The notes beneath the pieces are model-generated. The model saw only the letters and a program-made list of their open reading frames with translations, did not search any database and was not told the origin of the DNA. This document shows positions 1 to 7,475 of a stretch of DNA of 16,462 nt, one piece after another (position 1 is the first letter of the stretch; each line of letters starts with the position of its first letter). Origin of the DNA: JBAXGW01 sp037139195 (GTDB lineage: Bacteria > Bacteroidota > Bacteroidia > Bacteroidales > JAHJDW01); assembly GCA_037139195.1 (NCBI GenBank), contig JBAXGW010000083.1:1-16462 (forward strand), written 5' to 3'. The position numbers and the translations under genes were made by a program.

Positions 1-54
1 CATCGCGCCTGCTTTGGGAGCAGGAGGTCGCAGGTTCGAATCCTGCCACCCCGA
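1..54 (+). tRNA. tRNA-Pro(TGG), 5' end outside window
   Basis: This is the 3' part of a proline tRNA. The anticodon stem CCTGC/GCAGG encloses the 7-base loop TTTGGGA, which gives anticodon TGG. The T arm is GCAGG-TTCGAAT-CCTGC (30-46). The 3' acceptor strand CACCCCG (47-53) is followed by discriminator A at 54. No CCA is encoded. The first acceptor strand and most of the D arm lie before base 1. It is followed 28 bases later by tRNA-Arg, and the two are probably co-transcribed. Confidence 0.93.
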
Positions 55-82
55 CTTAAGTTTTCGACATGGTTGTCGGATT

Positions 83-156
83 GGTTCCGTAGCTCAGCTG
101 GATAGAGCATCAGATTTCTAATCTGAGGGTCAAAGGTTCGAACCCTTTCGGAATCA
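83..156 (+). tRNA. tRNA-Arg(TCT)
   Basis: This is a complete 74-base arginine tRNA. The acceptor stem GGTTCCG (83-89) pairs with CGGAATC (149-155), with one G-T wobble, and the discriminator is A156. The anticodon stem TCAGA/TCTGA holds the loop TTTCTAA, so the anticodon is TCT, which reads AGA/AGG codons. The T arm is AAAGG-TTCGAAC-CCTTT. CCA is not encoded. It sits between tRNA-Pro and a strong terminator, so it is the last gene of its transcript. Confidence 0.96.
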
Positions 157-166
157 CTGAAAGCAT

Positions 167-200
167 AAAAAAAGCCTTGCAATATTGCAAGGCTTTTTTT
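167..200. terminator. Bidirectional intrinsic terminator
   Basis: This is a perfect palindrome with a GCCTTGC/GCAAGGC core flanked by A7 and T7, and a central AATATT loop. Because it reads the same on both strands, it gives a GC-rich stem plus a U-tract in either direction. It ends the tRNA transcript on the plus strand and, 20 bases beyond its stop codon, the convergent TonB-dependent receptor gene on the minus strand. Confidence 0.92.
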
Positions 201-219
201 GTGGTATTTACTCTCTATT

Positions 220-2589
220 TTAGAATTTCAGTGTTAACCCAACTAAGAAATGACGTCCTGCTTGTGGGTAATAATAGTTGTCGGTTAGTTGAGTCCCACC
301 TGAAATATAGGTATACGACCAACCATTTGATTCGTACATTTCATCTAAAATATTTATGAAGCTAAGGTTGAAAGATATTTCTTTCATAAACTTAGGTTTG
401 ATATTATAAGCTAAGCGCAAATCATTGGTAAAATATGGATCAATGCTTCTGTCGTTATTGCTGGTATTATCCAAAAATTGTTTACCTACATATTTGCTAA
501 TCCATGATATTTCTGCATTTTTAATTGGCTGATAAACTATAGCTCCAGAGCTTATTATATTTGGAGAAAAAGCAATGTCTGTTTTTGAATACGTTTTGCT
601 CGATTGACTCCAGTCGTCCCAATTATCGATGTATTCTGTGAAGTTCATTATTTTATTTTCGCTAAATGTTACATTTGCAGATGCTTCTAGGTTTTTGCAA
701 ATTTTATAGCCACCTTCCAACTCAAGTCCTGCTCTGTAACTTTTTGGAATATTAGTTCTAGTGTATGCTCCAACATCGTTTAGTTTACCTGTTAATACTA
801 ATTGATTTGTATAATACATATAATAACAAGTTGCTCCTACATAAAATTTTGGCTTATTTAGTTTGTACCCCAATTCGAGGTTTTCTAGTTTTTCTGATTT
901 CGGACGACTTATTGGTGTTGCATCTACATAATCGTTTCTATTTGGTTCTTTATTGCCTGTAGCAAAAGAGGCATAGATATTTGAACTATTGTTTATTTTG
1001 TAGCTCAAACCAATTTTAGGGTTTATAAAACTAAGCGTTGCATCTTGGTCTACCATCATTAAACTGTCGTTGAAGCCTGTAAAGGCATAGTTAACCGTTC
1101 TGTATTGTAAATCAAAATAGGTATTGAATTTGTTGTTTATTTGATAAGCCACTTTTACAAATTCATTAACATCCGTTTTTGTAGCTTTGTCATTATAATA
1201 TTTGTTGTCTGGTTTACTGTTTGATGCATATTGAGCCCATATCACATTTCCAAAGTGGCGACCTAAATATTGATTTGCGGCACCGCCAAAAGTTGCATTT
1301 AGTTTGTTTTTAGAATAATTAAAAGCCCATGTTGCTCCATAAAAATCATTACTCAACCATCTTCTTCTAATTAAATCAGATGTAGTGATTGTGTCTGTAT
1401 TAATGATTAAGTCGTTTAATCCGTAGGAAGAAAAATCGTCTTGTTCTTTATACTCCTCATAATATCCGCTTCCATAGGTATAATGAAGTGCAGCATTAAA
1501 GTTTAAATGTTGGTTGAATTCATGTGAATAAAGAGCTTGGTAATTATCTTGTTGGTAATAATCGATTTGATTTTTATAAGTATAAGGATTGAATGTGCGG
1601 TTAGTTTCTAAAGAATCTTTAGGTACTCCATACCATGCTTGATAAGTTTTTTCTAAGCCCGAAAATGCAATTATTCTTAAAATATCTTTTTTGCCATAAT
1701 AAGCGCCGCTTAAATAATACGATTTCATATCAGAGAAAGCTCGGTCGATAAAGCCATCCGAAGTGATATTTGATACTCTACCATCAAAAGTGAATTTATT
1801 ATTTATTAATCCAGTGCCAAAATTCATCGTGTTTTTCGCGGTATTGAAAGAGCCAAAAGAGCCAGAATAGGTTGCATAAGCTTCCTGATTTAGTTTTGTA
1901 GTCTGAATATTTATACTAGCACCAAAAGCTCCAGCACCATTAGTTGAAGTGCCCACACCACGTTGTATTTGCATATTTTCAATTGAAGACGTGAAATCGG
2001 GCAAGTCGACCCAAAAAGAGCCTTGCGATTCTGCATCATTATAAGGTATACCGTTTATTGTAACGTTTATACGTGTAGGATCGGTGCCACGAATGCGAAT
2101 ACCTGTATAACCAACACCACCGCCAGCATCTGATGTTACAACAACAGAAGGCAATGTATTCATCATATAGGTAATATCTTGACCAAGATTTGTCTTTTCT
2201 AGTTGAGATTTTTGAAGCGTAGAGTAAGTTGTAGGCGAATTATCTGTTGCTCGAGTAGCTTTCACAATTACTTCATCCGTCATAAGTGCTGTTCGCTCTA
2301 AGCTTATGTCTATAGTAAGGTTAACATTTAGGTCAATTTCTTTAATAATTGTTTTGTAGCCAATGTAGGAAAATTGCAAATTGTATTTTCCTGCTTTTAG
2401 GTTTTTCAATGTGTAAGTTCCTTTCGTATTGGAATATACACCTGAAAAGGAATTTTGAATTGTAATTGTTGCTCCTACTAGAACTTCGTTACTTGCAACA
2501 TCAGATATTTTTCCAGTTATGGAAAACTGTCCATAAGTTAGGATTGGAATGATTGCCATTAAGGCGATTGTGAATAATTTTTTTTTCAT
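220..2589 (-). CDS. TonB-dependent outer-membrane receptor, TPP-riboswitch controlled
   Basis: A 789-residue outer-membrane active transporter. Residues 1-20 are a signal peptide (MKKKLFTIALMAIIPILTYG). A carboxypeptidase-regulatory-like beta domain follows at about 22-100 (FSITGKISDV to SYIGYKTI). The TonB plug is at about 118-230 and contains IRIRGTDPTRINVTINGIPYN, with the expected Gly-rich turns. The rest is the beta-barrel, ending in a terminal aromatic (LTLKF) as expected for BAM-assembled barrels. Length is normal for the family. A TPP riboswitch lies in the leader, which for this family points to uptake of thiamine or a phosphate ester of it; thiamine-regulated receptors of this kind have been predicted in Bacteroidota (the OMR1 type). 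The ligand assignment is inference from regulation only. The gene is monocistronic and ends at the shared terminator at 167-200. No thiamine gene sits beside it. Confidence 0.93.
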   Translation of the reverse strand: MKKKLFTIALMAIIPILTYGQFSITGKISDVASNEVLVGATITIQNSFSGVYSNTKGTYTLKNLKAGKYNLQFSYIGYKTIIKEIDLNVNLTIDISLERTALMTDEVIVKATRATDNSPTTYSTLQKSQLEKTNLGQDITYMMNTLPSVVVTSDAGGGVGYTGIRIRGTDPTRINVTINGIPYNDAESQGSFWVDLPDFTSSIENMQIQRGVGTSTNGAGAFGASINIQTTKLNQEAYATYSGSFGSFNTAKNTMNFGTGLINNKFTFDGRVSNITSDGFIDRAFSDMKSYYLSGAYYGKKDILRIIAFSGLEKTYQAWYGVPKDSLETNRTFNPYTYKNQIDYYQQDNYQALYSHEFNQHLNFNAALHYTYGSGYYEEYKEQDDFSSYGLNDLIINTDTITTSDLIRRRWLSNDFYGATWAFNYSKNKLNATFGGAANQYLGRHFGNVIWAQYASNSKPDNKYYNDKATKTDVNEFVKVAYQINNKFNTYFDLQYRTVNYAFTGFNDSLMMVDQDATLSFINPKIGLSYKINNSSNIYASFATGNKEPNRNDYVDATPISRPKSEKLENLELGYKLNKPKFYVGATCYYMYYTNQLVLTGKLNDVGAYTRTNIPKSYRAGLELEGGYKICKNLEASANVTFSENKIMNFTEYIDNWDDWSQSSKTYSKTDIAFSPNIISSGAIVYQPIKNAEISWISKYVGKQFLDNTSNNDRSIDPYFTNDLRLAYNIKPKFMKEISFNLSFINILDEMYESNGWSYTYISGGTQLTDNYYYPQAGRHFLVGLTLKF

Positions 2590-2660
2590 CTTACCAAGAT
2601 TTAAATTAATAATAAAACTTTAAGTAAGAGGTTGATATACCAATAATAAATGTCATTTTA

Positions 2661-2738
2661 CCTAAATTCCTACGTCGGCATTACCCGTATCAGGTTCAAT
2701 GGGTATGATCTCAGCTCGTAATTTGAGCACCCCTTAAG
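2661..2738 (-). promoter_or_regulatory. TPP riboswitch (THI element)
   Basis: Read on the minus strand, the conserved THI-box blocks occur in order: GGGGTGCTC, CTGAGATCATACCC, GAACCTGATACGGGTAATGCC (2682-2702, split here at its conserved joints) and GTAGGAA. These are the TPP aptamer's pyrimidine-sensing CUGAGA and pyrophosphate-sensing arms. The aptamer ends about 70 bases before the receptor's ATG at 2589. I see no clear intrinsic terminator between aptamer and start codon, so control of translation initiation seems more likely than attenuation, but I cannot fold it here. Confidence 0.96.
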
Positions 2739-2744
2739 ATTTGG

Positions 2745-2752
2745 CAAAGGTA
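2745..2752 (-). promoter_or_regulatory. Promoter -7 element for the riboswitch transcript
   Basis: TACCTTTG on the minus strand fits the Bacteroidota -7 consensus TAnnTTTG. It lies about 7 bases upstream of the first riboswitch base, so the RNA would begin at the aptamer itself. The upstream region is AT-rich, but no TTTG -33 box is evident at the usual 19-21 base spacing. Confidence 0.65.
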
Positions 2753-2960
2753 TATAATTTATTTTTATAAAAAGATTTTTTTTTACTGAGTTTGATTTTT
2801 ACTGATTAAACCATCATAGGCTCATAGTTTTTTAAAAGGCTTACACTAAAAACAAAAAAAGAGTTTATAATAGATTGTCTTCGCTTTTCCCATATATGAA
2901 AGTAATGTCGTCCGTTAGGTCGTCCGAATGGCATTAAACATAGCGAAGTCGAAGGACCTG
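2753..2960. other. Intergenic spacer without recognised genes
   Basis: About 200 bases between the receptor promoter and the tandem repeat at 2961. It is AT-rich at first, then holds GTCGTCCGTTAGGTCGTCC (two GTCGTCC copies) and AGCGAAGTCGAAGG, which resembles the CTTCGAC repeats found at 6010-6151. I see no open reading frame and no strong hairpin terminator for the upstream ppk-ppx transcript. Confidence 0.5.
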
Positions 2961-3016
2961 TTCACCCTGCACCTTTCACCCTGCACCTTTCACCGTATAC
3001 CTTTCACCGAATGCCT
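2961..3016. repeat. 14-bp minisatellite (4 units) overlapping the ppx 3' end
   Basis: Four consecutive 14-base units start at 2961, 2975, 2989 and 3003: TTCACCCTGCACCT twice, then TTCACCGTATACCT and TTCACCGAATGCCT. Each unit can also be read as two heptads of CACCnnn type. The last unit contains the ppx stop codon (TGA on the minus strand at 3004-3006), so the repeat encodes the end of that protein. Confidence 0.88.
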
Positions 3017-3888
3017 TTCACCACCTTGTCGTAAAGCTCATGAATAATTCCATCAGCCAAACCAATTTTTGGTACTTGAATAATATCTGCTTCAGCCCAT
3101 TTCATGGCTTTTAAATAAATTTTTGCGGCAGGAATAATAACATCTGCACGGTCGGGTCGAAGTCCTACTTTTATAATTCGTTCTTCTAAAGTGAATGATG
3201 ATAGGTAATCTAATGCTTTTTTTAGTTGTTGATAGCTTAACGTATTTTTGCCTTTTTCACTAAAAACATTACTAAGTTTATTGATGTTTCCTCCAGAGCC
3301 AACGCATTCTATCGGGAAATATTTATCAGTGTTTGATTTAATAAACTTCTTCATCCGACTAAATTCTTCGTCCATTTCGGCATCGTTGATTGAACGTATA
3401 GTTCCAATTTTGAACGAATGAGTTGCTATTTGTTTGTTATTATAAACAATAGTTATTTCTGTGCTACCGCCTCCTACGTCGATGTAAACATATTGTGTTT
3501 TTGGGTCTTGCTTAGATGAATGGTTGGCAAATACATATTTAGCTTCGTCATCACCATCAATAATGTGAATTTGTATTCCTGTTTCTTTAAAAACACGGTC
3601 TATAACTTCGTCAGAGTTGCTTGCTTCTCGCATCGCTGATGTAGCACAGGCTTTAAATGCTACTGGTTTGTATACTTTTAATAGGTAAGCAAACGATTTG
3701 AAGGAATTAATAATGTCTTCAATTTTTGATTCTCCAATTTTGCCATTAATAAAAGTATCGTTTCCTAGGCGTAAAGGAACTCTCACCAATGATTCTTTCT
3801 CGATAGAAATTATATTATTAACATTGTAAACATTGGCAATAAGCAATCTTCCTGCATTAGAGCCTATGTCGATAGCTGCAAAGAGCAT
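3004..3888 (-). CDS. ppx: Exopolyphosphatase, Ppx/GppA family
   Basis: A 294-residue protein of the ASKHA-fold Ppx/GppA family, which hydrolyses inorganic polyphosphate from the chain end or the 5' phosphate of pppGpp. Motifs seen are DIGSN at 7-11 (phosphate loop 1), GDDEA at 112-116 with E115 in the position of the catalytic glutamate, VGGGSTE at 138-144 (phosphate loop 2), and a GSGGN motif further on. It has the core two-subdomain length and lacks the C-terminal HD-like domain of the E. coli enzyme, as is usual for short Bacteroidota members. Its ATG lies 3 bases after the ppk stop codon, so the two are co-transcribed and act on the same polymer. Its last codons lie in a 14-bp tandem repeat. 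Whether it prefers polyphosphate or pppGpp cannot be decided here; polyphosphate is favoured by context. Confidence 0.93.
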   Translation of the reverse strand: MLFAAIDIGSNAGRLLIANVYNVNNIISIEKESLVRVPLRLGNDTFINGKIGESKIEDIINSFKSFAYLLKVYKPVAFKACATSAMREASNSDEVIDRVFKETGIQIHIIDGDDEAKYVFANHSSKQDPKTQYVYIDVGGGSTEITIVYNNKQIATHSFKIGTIRSINDAEMDEEFSRMKKFIKSNTDKYFPIECVGSGGNINKLSNVFSEKGKNTLSYQQLKKALDYLSSFTLEERIIKVGLRPDRADVIIPAAKIYLKAMKWAEADIIQVPKIGLADGIIHELYDKVVKGIR

Positions 3889-3891
3889 ATA

Positions 3892-5943
3892 TTATATGTT
3901 TTGTAAGTATTTGTAAGTGTCTTCTTGGGCTCTGTATATCTTGTCGTTGATTTTTCTTTTTAGTAATTGATTATTCGACAGATTGCGAGCTTTTGTATTA
4001 TCGGATAATTGAATATTAATAATATCTTTTATTTCACGTTTCAATTCGGGATCGAATATTGGGCAAGTTACTTCAATTCTGCGTTCTAAATTACGTGTCA
4101 TAAGGTCGGCAGATGATATAAACATTTTTTCGTCGCCTCCATTATGGAAAATATAAACTCTAGAATGTTCTAAATACTTATCTACAATGCTTACAGCTGT
4201 TATATTTTCTGTTTTGCCTATCATTCCTGGTATTAATGTGCATATTCCTCTGATTATTAATTGAATTCGCACGCCATTTTGCGATGCTTGTATCAATTTT
4301 TTAACCATATCAGGGTCAACCAAATTGTTGAGTTTAAGAATTACTTCGGCTCTTTTTCCTTCTTTTGCGTTTTTAATTTCTTGGTTTATAAAGCGGGTAA
4401 ACTTATCGCGTAGAAAATTAGGTGAAATCCACAAGTGATTAAATTTGAAGTTCTTAAAGCTATGTTCAAACATGTCAAACACACGTTCTACTTCGTTTGT
4501 TATTCTGGGGTCGCACGTTAAAAGGCTTATATCTGAATAAACTTTTGATGTAGATTCGTTATAATTTCCTGTTGCAACGTTGGCATACAGCACATTTTTG
4601 TCTTTTTCTTTTCTCGAAATAAGAATTATTTTGCTATGTACTTTTAGTCCTGGAACCGTTTGATATACTTTAACTCCAGCTTCGTGCAATCTGCTTGCCC
4701 AATTTATATTAGCTTCTTCATCAAATCGCGCCTGTATTTCCATGTAAACCGATACTTTTTTGCCATTTCGTGCAGCATTAATCAGTGCATTTATAACGTT
4801 AGAGTTGCGTGCTAATCGGTATATCGTCATACTAATGCTTCTAACTTTTGGGTCGATGGAAGCTTCGCGAATAAAATCGATGATTGATTGAAACGAATGA
4901 TATGGAAAATGCAGTAAAATATCGTTCTCTTTTATTGCATTGAAAATACTAACATGCTTGTTGAGTGACTTGTTTACTATTGGTTCAACCGCATTGAATT
5001 TTAAATCTTGACCGCCAATAACAGGGAAATTCATGAAATCTTTAAAATTATGATACCTTCCGCCTTCTACTACATGATCGTAATCGCTTATTTGCAGCTT
5101 TTTCATTAATTTTTTAAGAATAATGTCGGGCATAGTTCTATCATAGATAAAACGCACAGGATTTCCTTGCTTTCTTTTCTCAACACTATCGGATAAAATT
5201 TCAATGAAACTTTTTGAAATGTCATTATCTAAATCCAGTTCGGCATCACGGGTGAATTTAATGGTATATGCTTTAAAACAGTCGAAATCGAAAATAGCAA
5301 AAATTTCTTTTAAACAATATCGAATTACGTCGTCCACAATCATTACGTACTCCTTGTTTTCAGAAGTTGGGAGTTGTATAAAGCGTTCTAAATTATCGGT
5401 TGAAATTTCTATCAATGCAATTGAAGCATTGCTTTTCTTTGTTTTATTCGACATTGCCACAGCAAGGTAGATTGCATGATCTTTCAACAAAGAAAAGTTA
5501 TTGATATTGTCGAGTAAAACTGGAAATATATTTGGTCGAACGTGGTTATGAAAATATTTTTTAATAAAAACACCCTGCTCGTTACTTAATTGATTTTCGT
5601 TTAATATGAAAATATTTTCACGCTCAAGTGCAGTAAGAATCTCAATATAATAATGATTGAATTTGTTTTTTAAATTATTAACGCTATCGTATATTTTACT
5701 GAGAATTTTTTTTGGGTTTTCGCCAACATATTCATAAGGCGATTCGGTGTTGTATTTAGCCATGCGGTTAAGTGTTCCAACTCGCACCCTGAAAAATTCA
5801 TCTTGGTTATTTGAATATATGCCGAGAAATTTAAGTCGCTCGATTAAAGGAGTACTAGGATTTGAAGCTTCTTGCAACACACGTTCGTTAAACTGCAACC
5901 AGCTTAATTCTCTATTAATAAATATTGTTCTGTCGCTTAGCAT
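3892..5943 (-). CDS. ppk: Polyphosphate kinase 1
   Basis: A 683-residue PPK1, which reversibly transfers the gamma phosphate of ATP onto polyphosphate. The order is an N-terminal helical domain (begins LSDRTIFINRELSWLQFNERVLQEA, hallmark of the family, residues 2-26), a head domain, and two phospholipase-D-like catalytic domains. The autophosphorylated histidine is His436 in KVHSKIILI, matching His435 of the E. coli enzyme. A second conserved histidine is His600 in YIFHNGG, followed by ISSADLMTRNLERRIEV. Length is normal. It is translated just ahead of ppx. Upstream is a 315-base repeat-bearing spacer and then a SixA-type phosphatase gene on the same strand. I see no TAnnTTTG promoter in that spacer, so transcription may run on from sixA. 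Confidence 0.97.
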   Translation of the reverse strand: MLSDRTIFINRELSWLQFNERVLQEASNPSTPLIERLKFLGIYSNNQDEFFRVRVGTLNRMAKYNTESPYEYVGENPKKILSKIYDSVNNLKNKFNHYYIEILTALERENIFILNENQLSNEQGVFIKKYFHNHVRPNIFPVLLDNINNFSLLKDHAIYLAVAMSNKTKKSNASIALIEISTDNLERFIQLPTSENKEYVMIVDDVIRYCLKEIFAIFDFDCFKAYTIKFTRDAELDLDNDISKSFIEILSDSVEKRKQGNPVRFIYDRTMPDIILKKLMKKLQISDYDHVVEGGRYHNFKDFMNFPVIGGQDLKFNAVEPIVNKSLNKHVSIFNAIKENDILLHFPYHSFQSIIDFIREASIDPKVRSISMTIYRLARNSNVINALINAARNGKKVSVYMEIQARFDEEANINWASRLHEAGVKVYQTVPGLKVHSKIILISRKEKDKNVLYANVATGNYNESTSKVYSDISLLTCDPRITNEVERVFDMFEHSFKNFKFNHLWISPNFLRDKFTRFINQEIKNAKEGKRAEVILKLNNLVDPDMVKKLIQASQNGVRIQLIIRGICTLIPGMIGKTENITAVSIVDKYLEHSRVYIFHNGGDEKMFISSADLMTRNLERRIEVTCPIFDPELKREIKDIINIQLSDNTKARNLSNNQLLKRKINDKIYRAQEDTYKYLQNI

Positions 5944-5996
5944 AGCTGCCTTTGTTATATGTTTTTTATTATATATTAATTCCGCAAGTTTTTTTA

Positions 5997-6200
5997 TTCC
6001 CTTGATAGACTTCGACTCCGCTCAGTCTGCGGTTACTCTGAGTGTCGAAGAGTATTTATTAAATGCTTATCCCATATTTTGCCTCGATATTCCTGAAACC
6101 GTTTTCAGTCCTGCTGAGACCTTCGTCAAGCTCAGGATAAACTCAGTCGAAGCATTTGGTCAACTAAAAATCCATCGACTCCCTCGGGATGACACTTTTA
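5997..6200. repeat. Dispersed-type inverted repeats in the sixA-ppk spacer
   Basis: The 315-base spacer 5944-6258 has no credible gene. It holds two imperfect inverted repeats. The first runs from CTTCGACTCCGCTCAG (6010-6025) to TCTGAGTGTCGAAG (6037-6050). The second runs from CTTCGTCAAGCTCAGG (6120-6135) to ACTCAGTCGAAG (6140-6151). A CCCTCGGGATGACA block (6181-6194) follows. They share the CTTCGA...TCGAAG ends and are richer in GC than their surroundings. From memory, similar CTTCGACTCCGCTCAG stretches are scattered through many Bacteroidota genomes, but copy number here is not visible. They could form RNA stem-loops between the two genes. Confidence 0.6.
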
Positions 6201-6258
6201 GCTGCTTGATAGGTTTTATAAAGGATAAGCATAATCAATTATTAATTCCTTGCGGATT

Positions 6259-6729
6259 TTAGGTTTTAATATAATCTTCTAAATTACAACCTTTATTGCT
6301 CAGATTGCTCCATTTATTGTTGTCGAAATTTATTATTGCCACACTTGATGTTGCCATGTCGAAAATAGAAGCACTACTTAAATTGTTTACCAGTGCAGTT
6401 ACGCTGGGGTTATGACCTACAATCATCAATGTATTTATCGAATCGTTGGTACTTTTTATTAGTTCAAAATAATCCTGTTCCGTACCATGATAAAGTAAGT
6501 CGTTGTAGGATGCTTTTGATGCATTAATAGCAGCATTAAGTATTTTGAAAGTTGAGCGAGTTCTTTTAGCCGAACTGCAAATAACACAGTCGATTGTTTT
6601 GTTTAGTAATTTTAATTTTTCGGCTATCAATTGTGCATCGTTTATTCCTTGCTCATTAAGTGGGCGGTCGAAATCTTCTAAGCTATCATTGCTAGCTTTG
6701 GCATGGCGGACTATAAATAGTTGTTTCAT
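6259..6729 (-). CDS. sixA: SixA-type histidine phosphatase
   Basis: A 156-residue member of the histidine phosphatase (phosphoglycerate-mutase-like) superfamily, in the short SixA group that removes phosphate from phosphohistidine. The catalytic RHA motif is at 8-10 (FIVRHAKA, phospho-accepting His9), SSAKRTRST at 52-60 supplies the phosphate-binding arginine, and the second histidine is His106 in VGHNP. No lid insertion is present, as in SixA. Its ATG overlaps the stop of the upstream kinase gene by four bases (ATGA), implying coupled translation. The ppk gene follows 315 bases later. The target is unknown; phosphohistidine on a carrier protein is the family precedent, and a small phosphoester is also possible. 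Confidence 0.85.
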   Translation of the reverse strand: MKQLFIVRHAKASNDSLEDFDRPLNEQGINDAQLIAEKLKLLNKTIDCVICSSAKRTRSTFKILNAAINASKASYNDLLYHGTEQDYFELIKSTNDSINTLMIVGHNPSVTALVNNLSSASIFDMATSSVAIINFDNNKWSNLSNKGCNLEDYIKT

Positions 6730-7250
6730 TCACTATTAATTATAATTTTATTTACTTCGTTTCGAGCTTTCTCGAAACGTTCGGCAAAATTACCATTAAT
6801 TATTATGAAATTACAGTTGAGTTTTGTTAATTCTTCGTTAAAAACTGTGAAAAGTTCATCACGTATTAGCGGACTTTCTCTCAGCGGGTCGGGTTCCCAC
6901 GGAATATCGGGCTTACAAAGCAAATATAAATCATAATTTTTTTTCATAATTTCTTTGTCTATCCAAGCAGGAACCTTGTTGTATTTAATTTTCATCCATA
7001 CTTTGACAACTAACAAATCGGTATCGCAAAATAGAAAATTATTTGCACTATTAATTGCTTCATTCTCCGATTTAAGCTGCATTTTAGCAATGTATTCAAC
7101 ATCTTCGAACGTATAATTTGTTTTTTTTACGCTTAAATATTCGCGAGCAAATTCGGGATTGAAAATAGTGTCGAAATGAATAGCTAAATCTTTCGAAAGA
7201 GTGGATTTTCCGCTAGACTCGGGACCCGTAATTGATATGCGTTTAATCAT
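6726..7250 (-). CDS. NadR-type ribosylnicotinamide kinase-like ATPase
   Basis: A 174-residue P-loop protein matching the C-terminal kinase domain of NadR, which phosphorylates nicotinamide riboside to NMN. Motifs are Walker A GPESSGKST (9-17), PEFAREYL (32-39), the DTD motif (76-78) and PWEPDPLRESP (117-127), matching NadR's PWVQDGxRD region. It has neither the DNA-binding nor the adenylyltransferase domain of E. coli NadR. I chose the ATG at 7250 rather than an upstream TTG at 7265, because it begins right at the first beta strand (MIKRISITG) and follows an AAAGAA stretch. A PnuC-family gene lies 225 bases upstream on the same strand, which fits salvage of nicotinamide riboside by import followed by trapping as the phosphate. 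If the transporter carries another vitamin, the kinase substrate would need rethinking. Confidence 0.87.
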   Translation of the reverse strand: MIKRISITGPESSGKSTLSKDLAIHFDTIFNPEFAREYLSVKKTNYTFEDVEYIAKMQLKSENEAINSANNFLFCDTDLLVVKVWMKIKYNKVPAWIDKEIMKKNYDLYLLCKPDIPWEPDPLRESPLIRDELFTVFNEELTKLNCNFIIINGNFAERFEKARNEVNKIIINSE

Positions 7251-7280
7251 AATAGTTCTTTTCAAAAATGGTGTAGTATG

Positions 7281-7415
7281 TCTGGTTGCCTAAGGCAACC
7301 TGCTTTTATTTCATAGTATTACACTGTGTTTTTCACAGAGTTTCACTGTGTTTTTTCTTTCTTTTTCTGTGTCACACTGTGCTTTAACTCAGTGTTACAC
7401 TGTGTAAATCTTAGA
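7281..7415. repeat. CACTGTG-rich repeat block and small hairpin
   Basis: This lies in the 225-base gap between the pnuC-type and kinase genes. A 7-bp hairpin GGTTGCC-TAA-GGCAACC (7284-7300) is followed by repeated TTACACTGTGT, TTTCACTGTGT, GTCACACTGTGC and GTTACACTGTGT units, with CACAGAG between them. The units are irregularly spaced rather than in strict tandem. No reading frame spans the block. The hairpin is followed by TGCTTTTATT and could stop or slow transcripts reading leftward only weakly, since its T-run lies on the plus side. Confidence 0.65.
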
Positions 7416-7475
7416 GATTGAACTAGCAAGCTTTTTTTTCAAGTACCATTTCATATTAATTAATCTATTTGCGTC

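Noticed and set aside
2961..3016. Short regular repeat considered as a CRISPR remnant.
   Set aside because: Units are 14 bases in direct contact with no unique spacers, and no cas gene is near.
5747..6262. Plus-strand open frame of 171 codons over the ppk start and the repeat spacer.
   Set aside because: Its first part is antisense to ppk and the rest is the inverted-repeat spacer. It shows no family motif, and no promoter element was seen.
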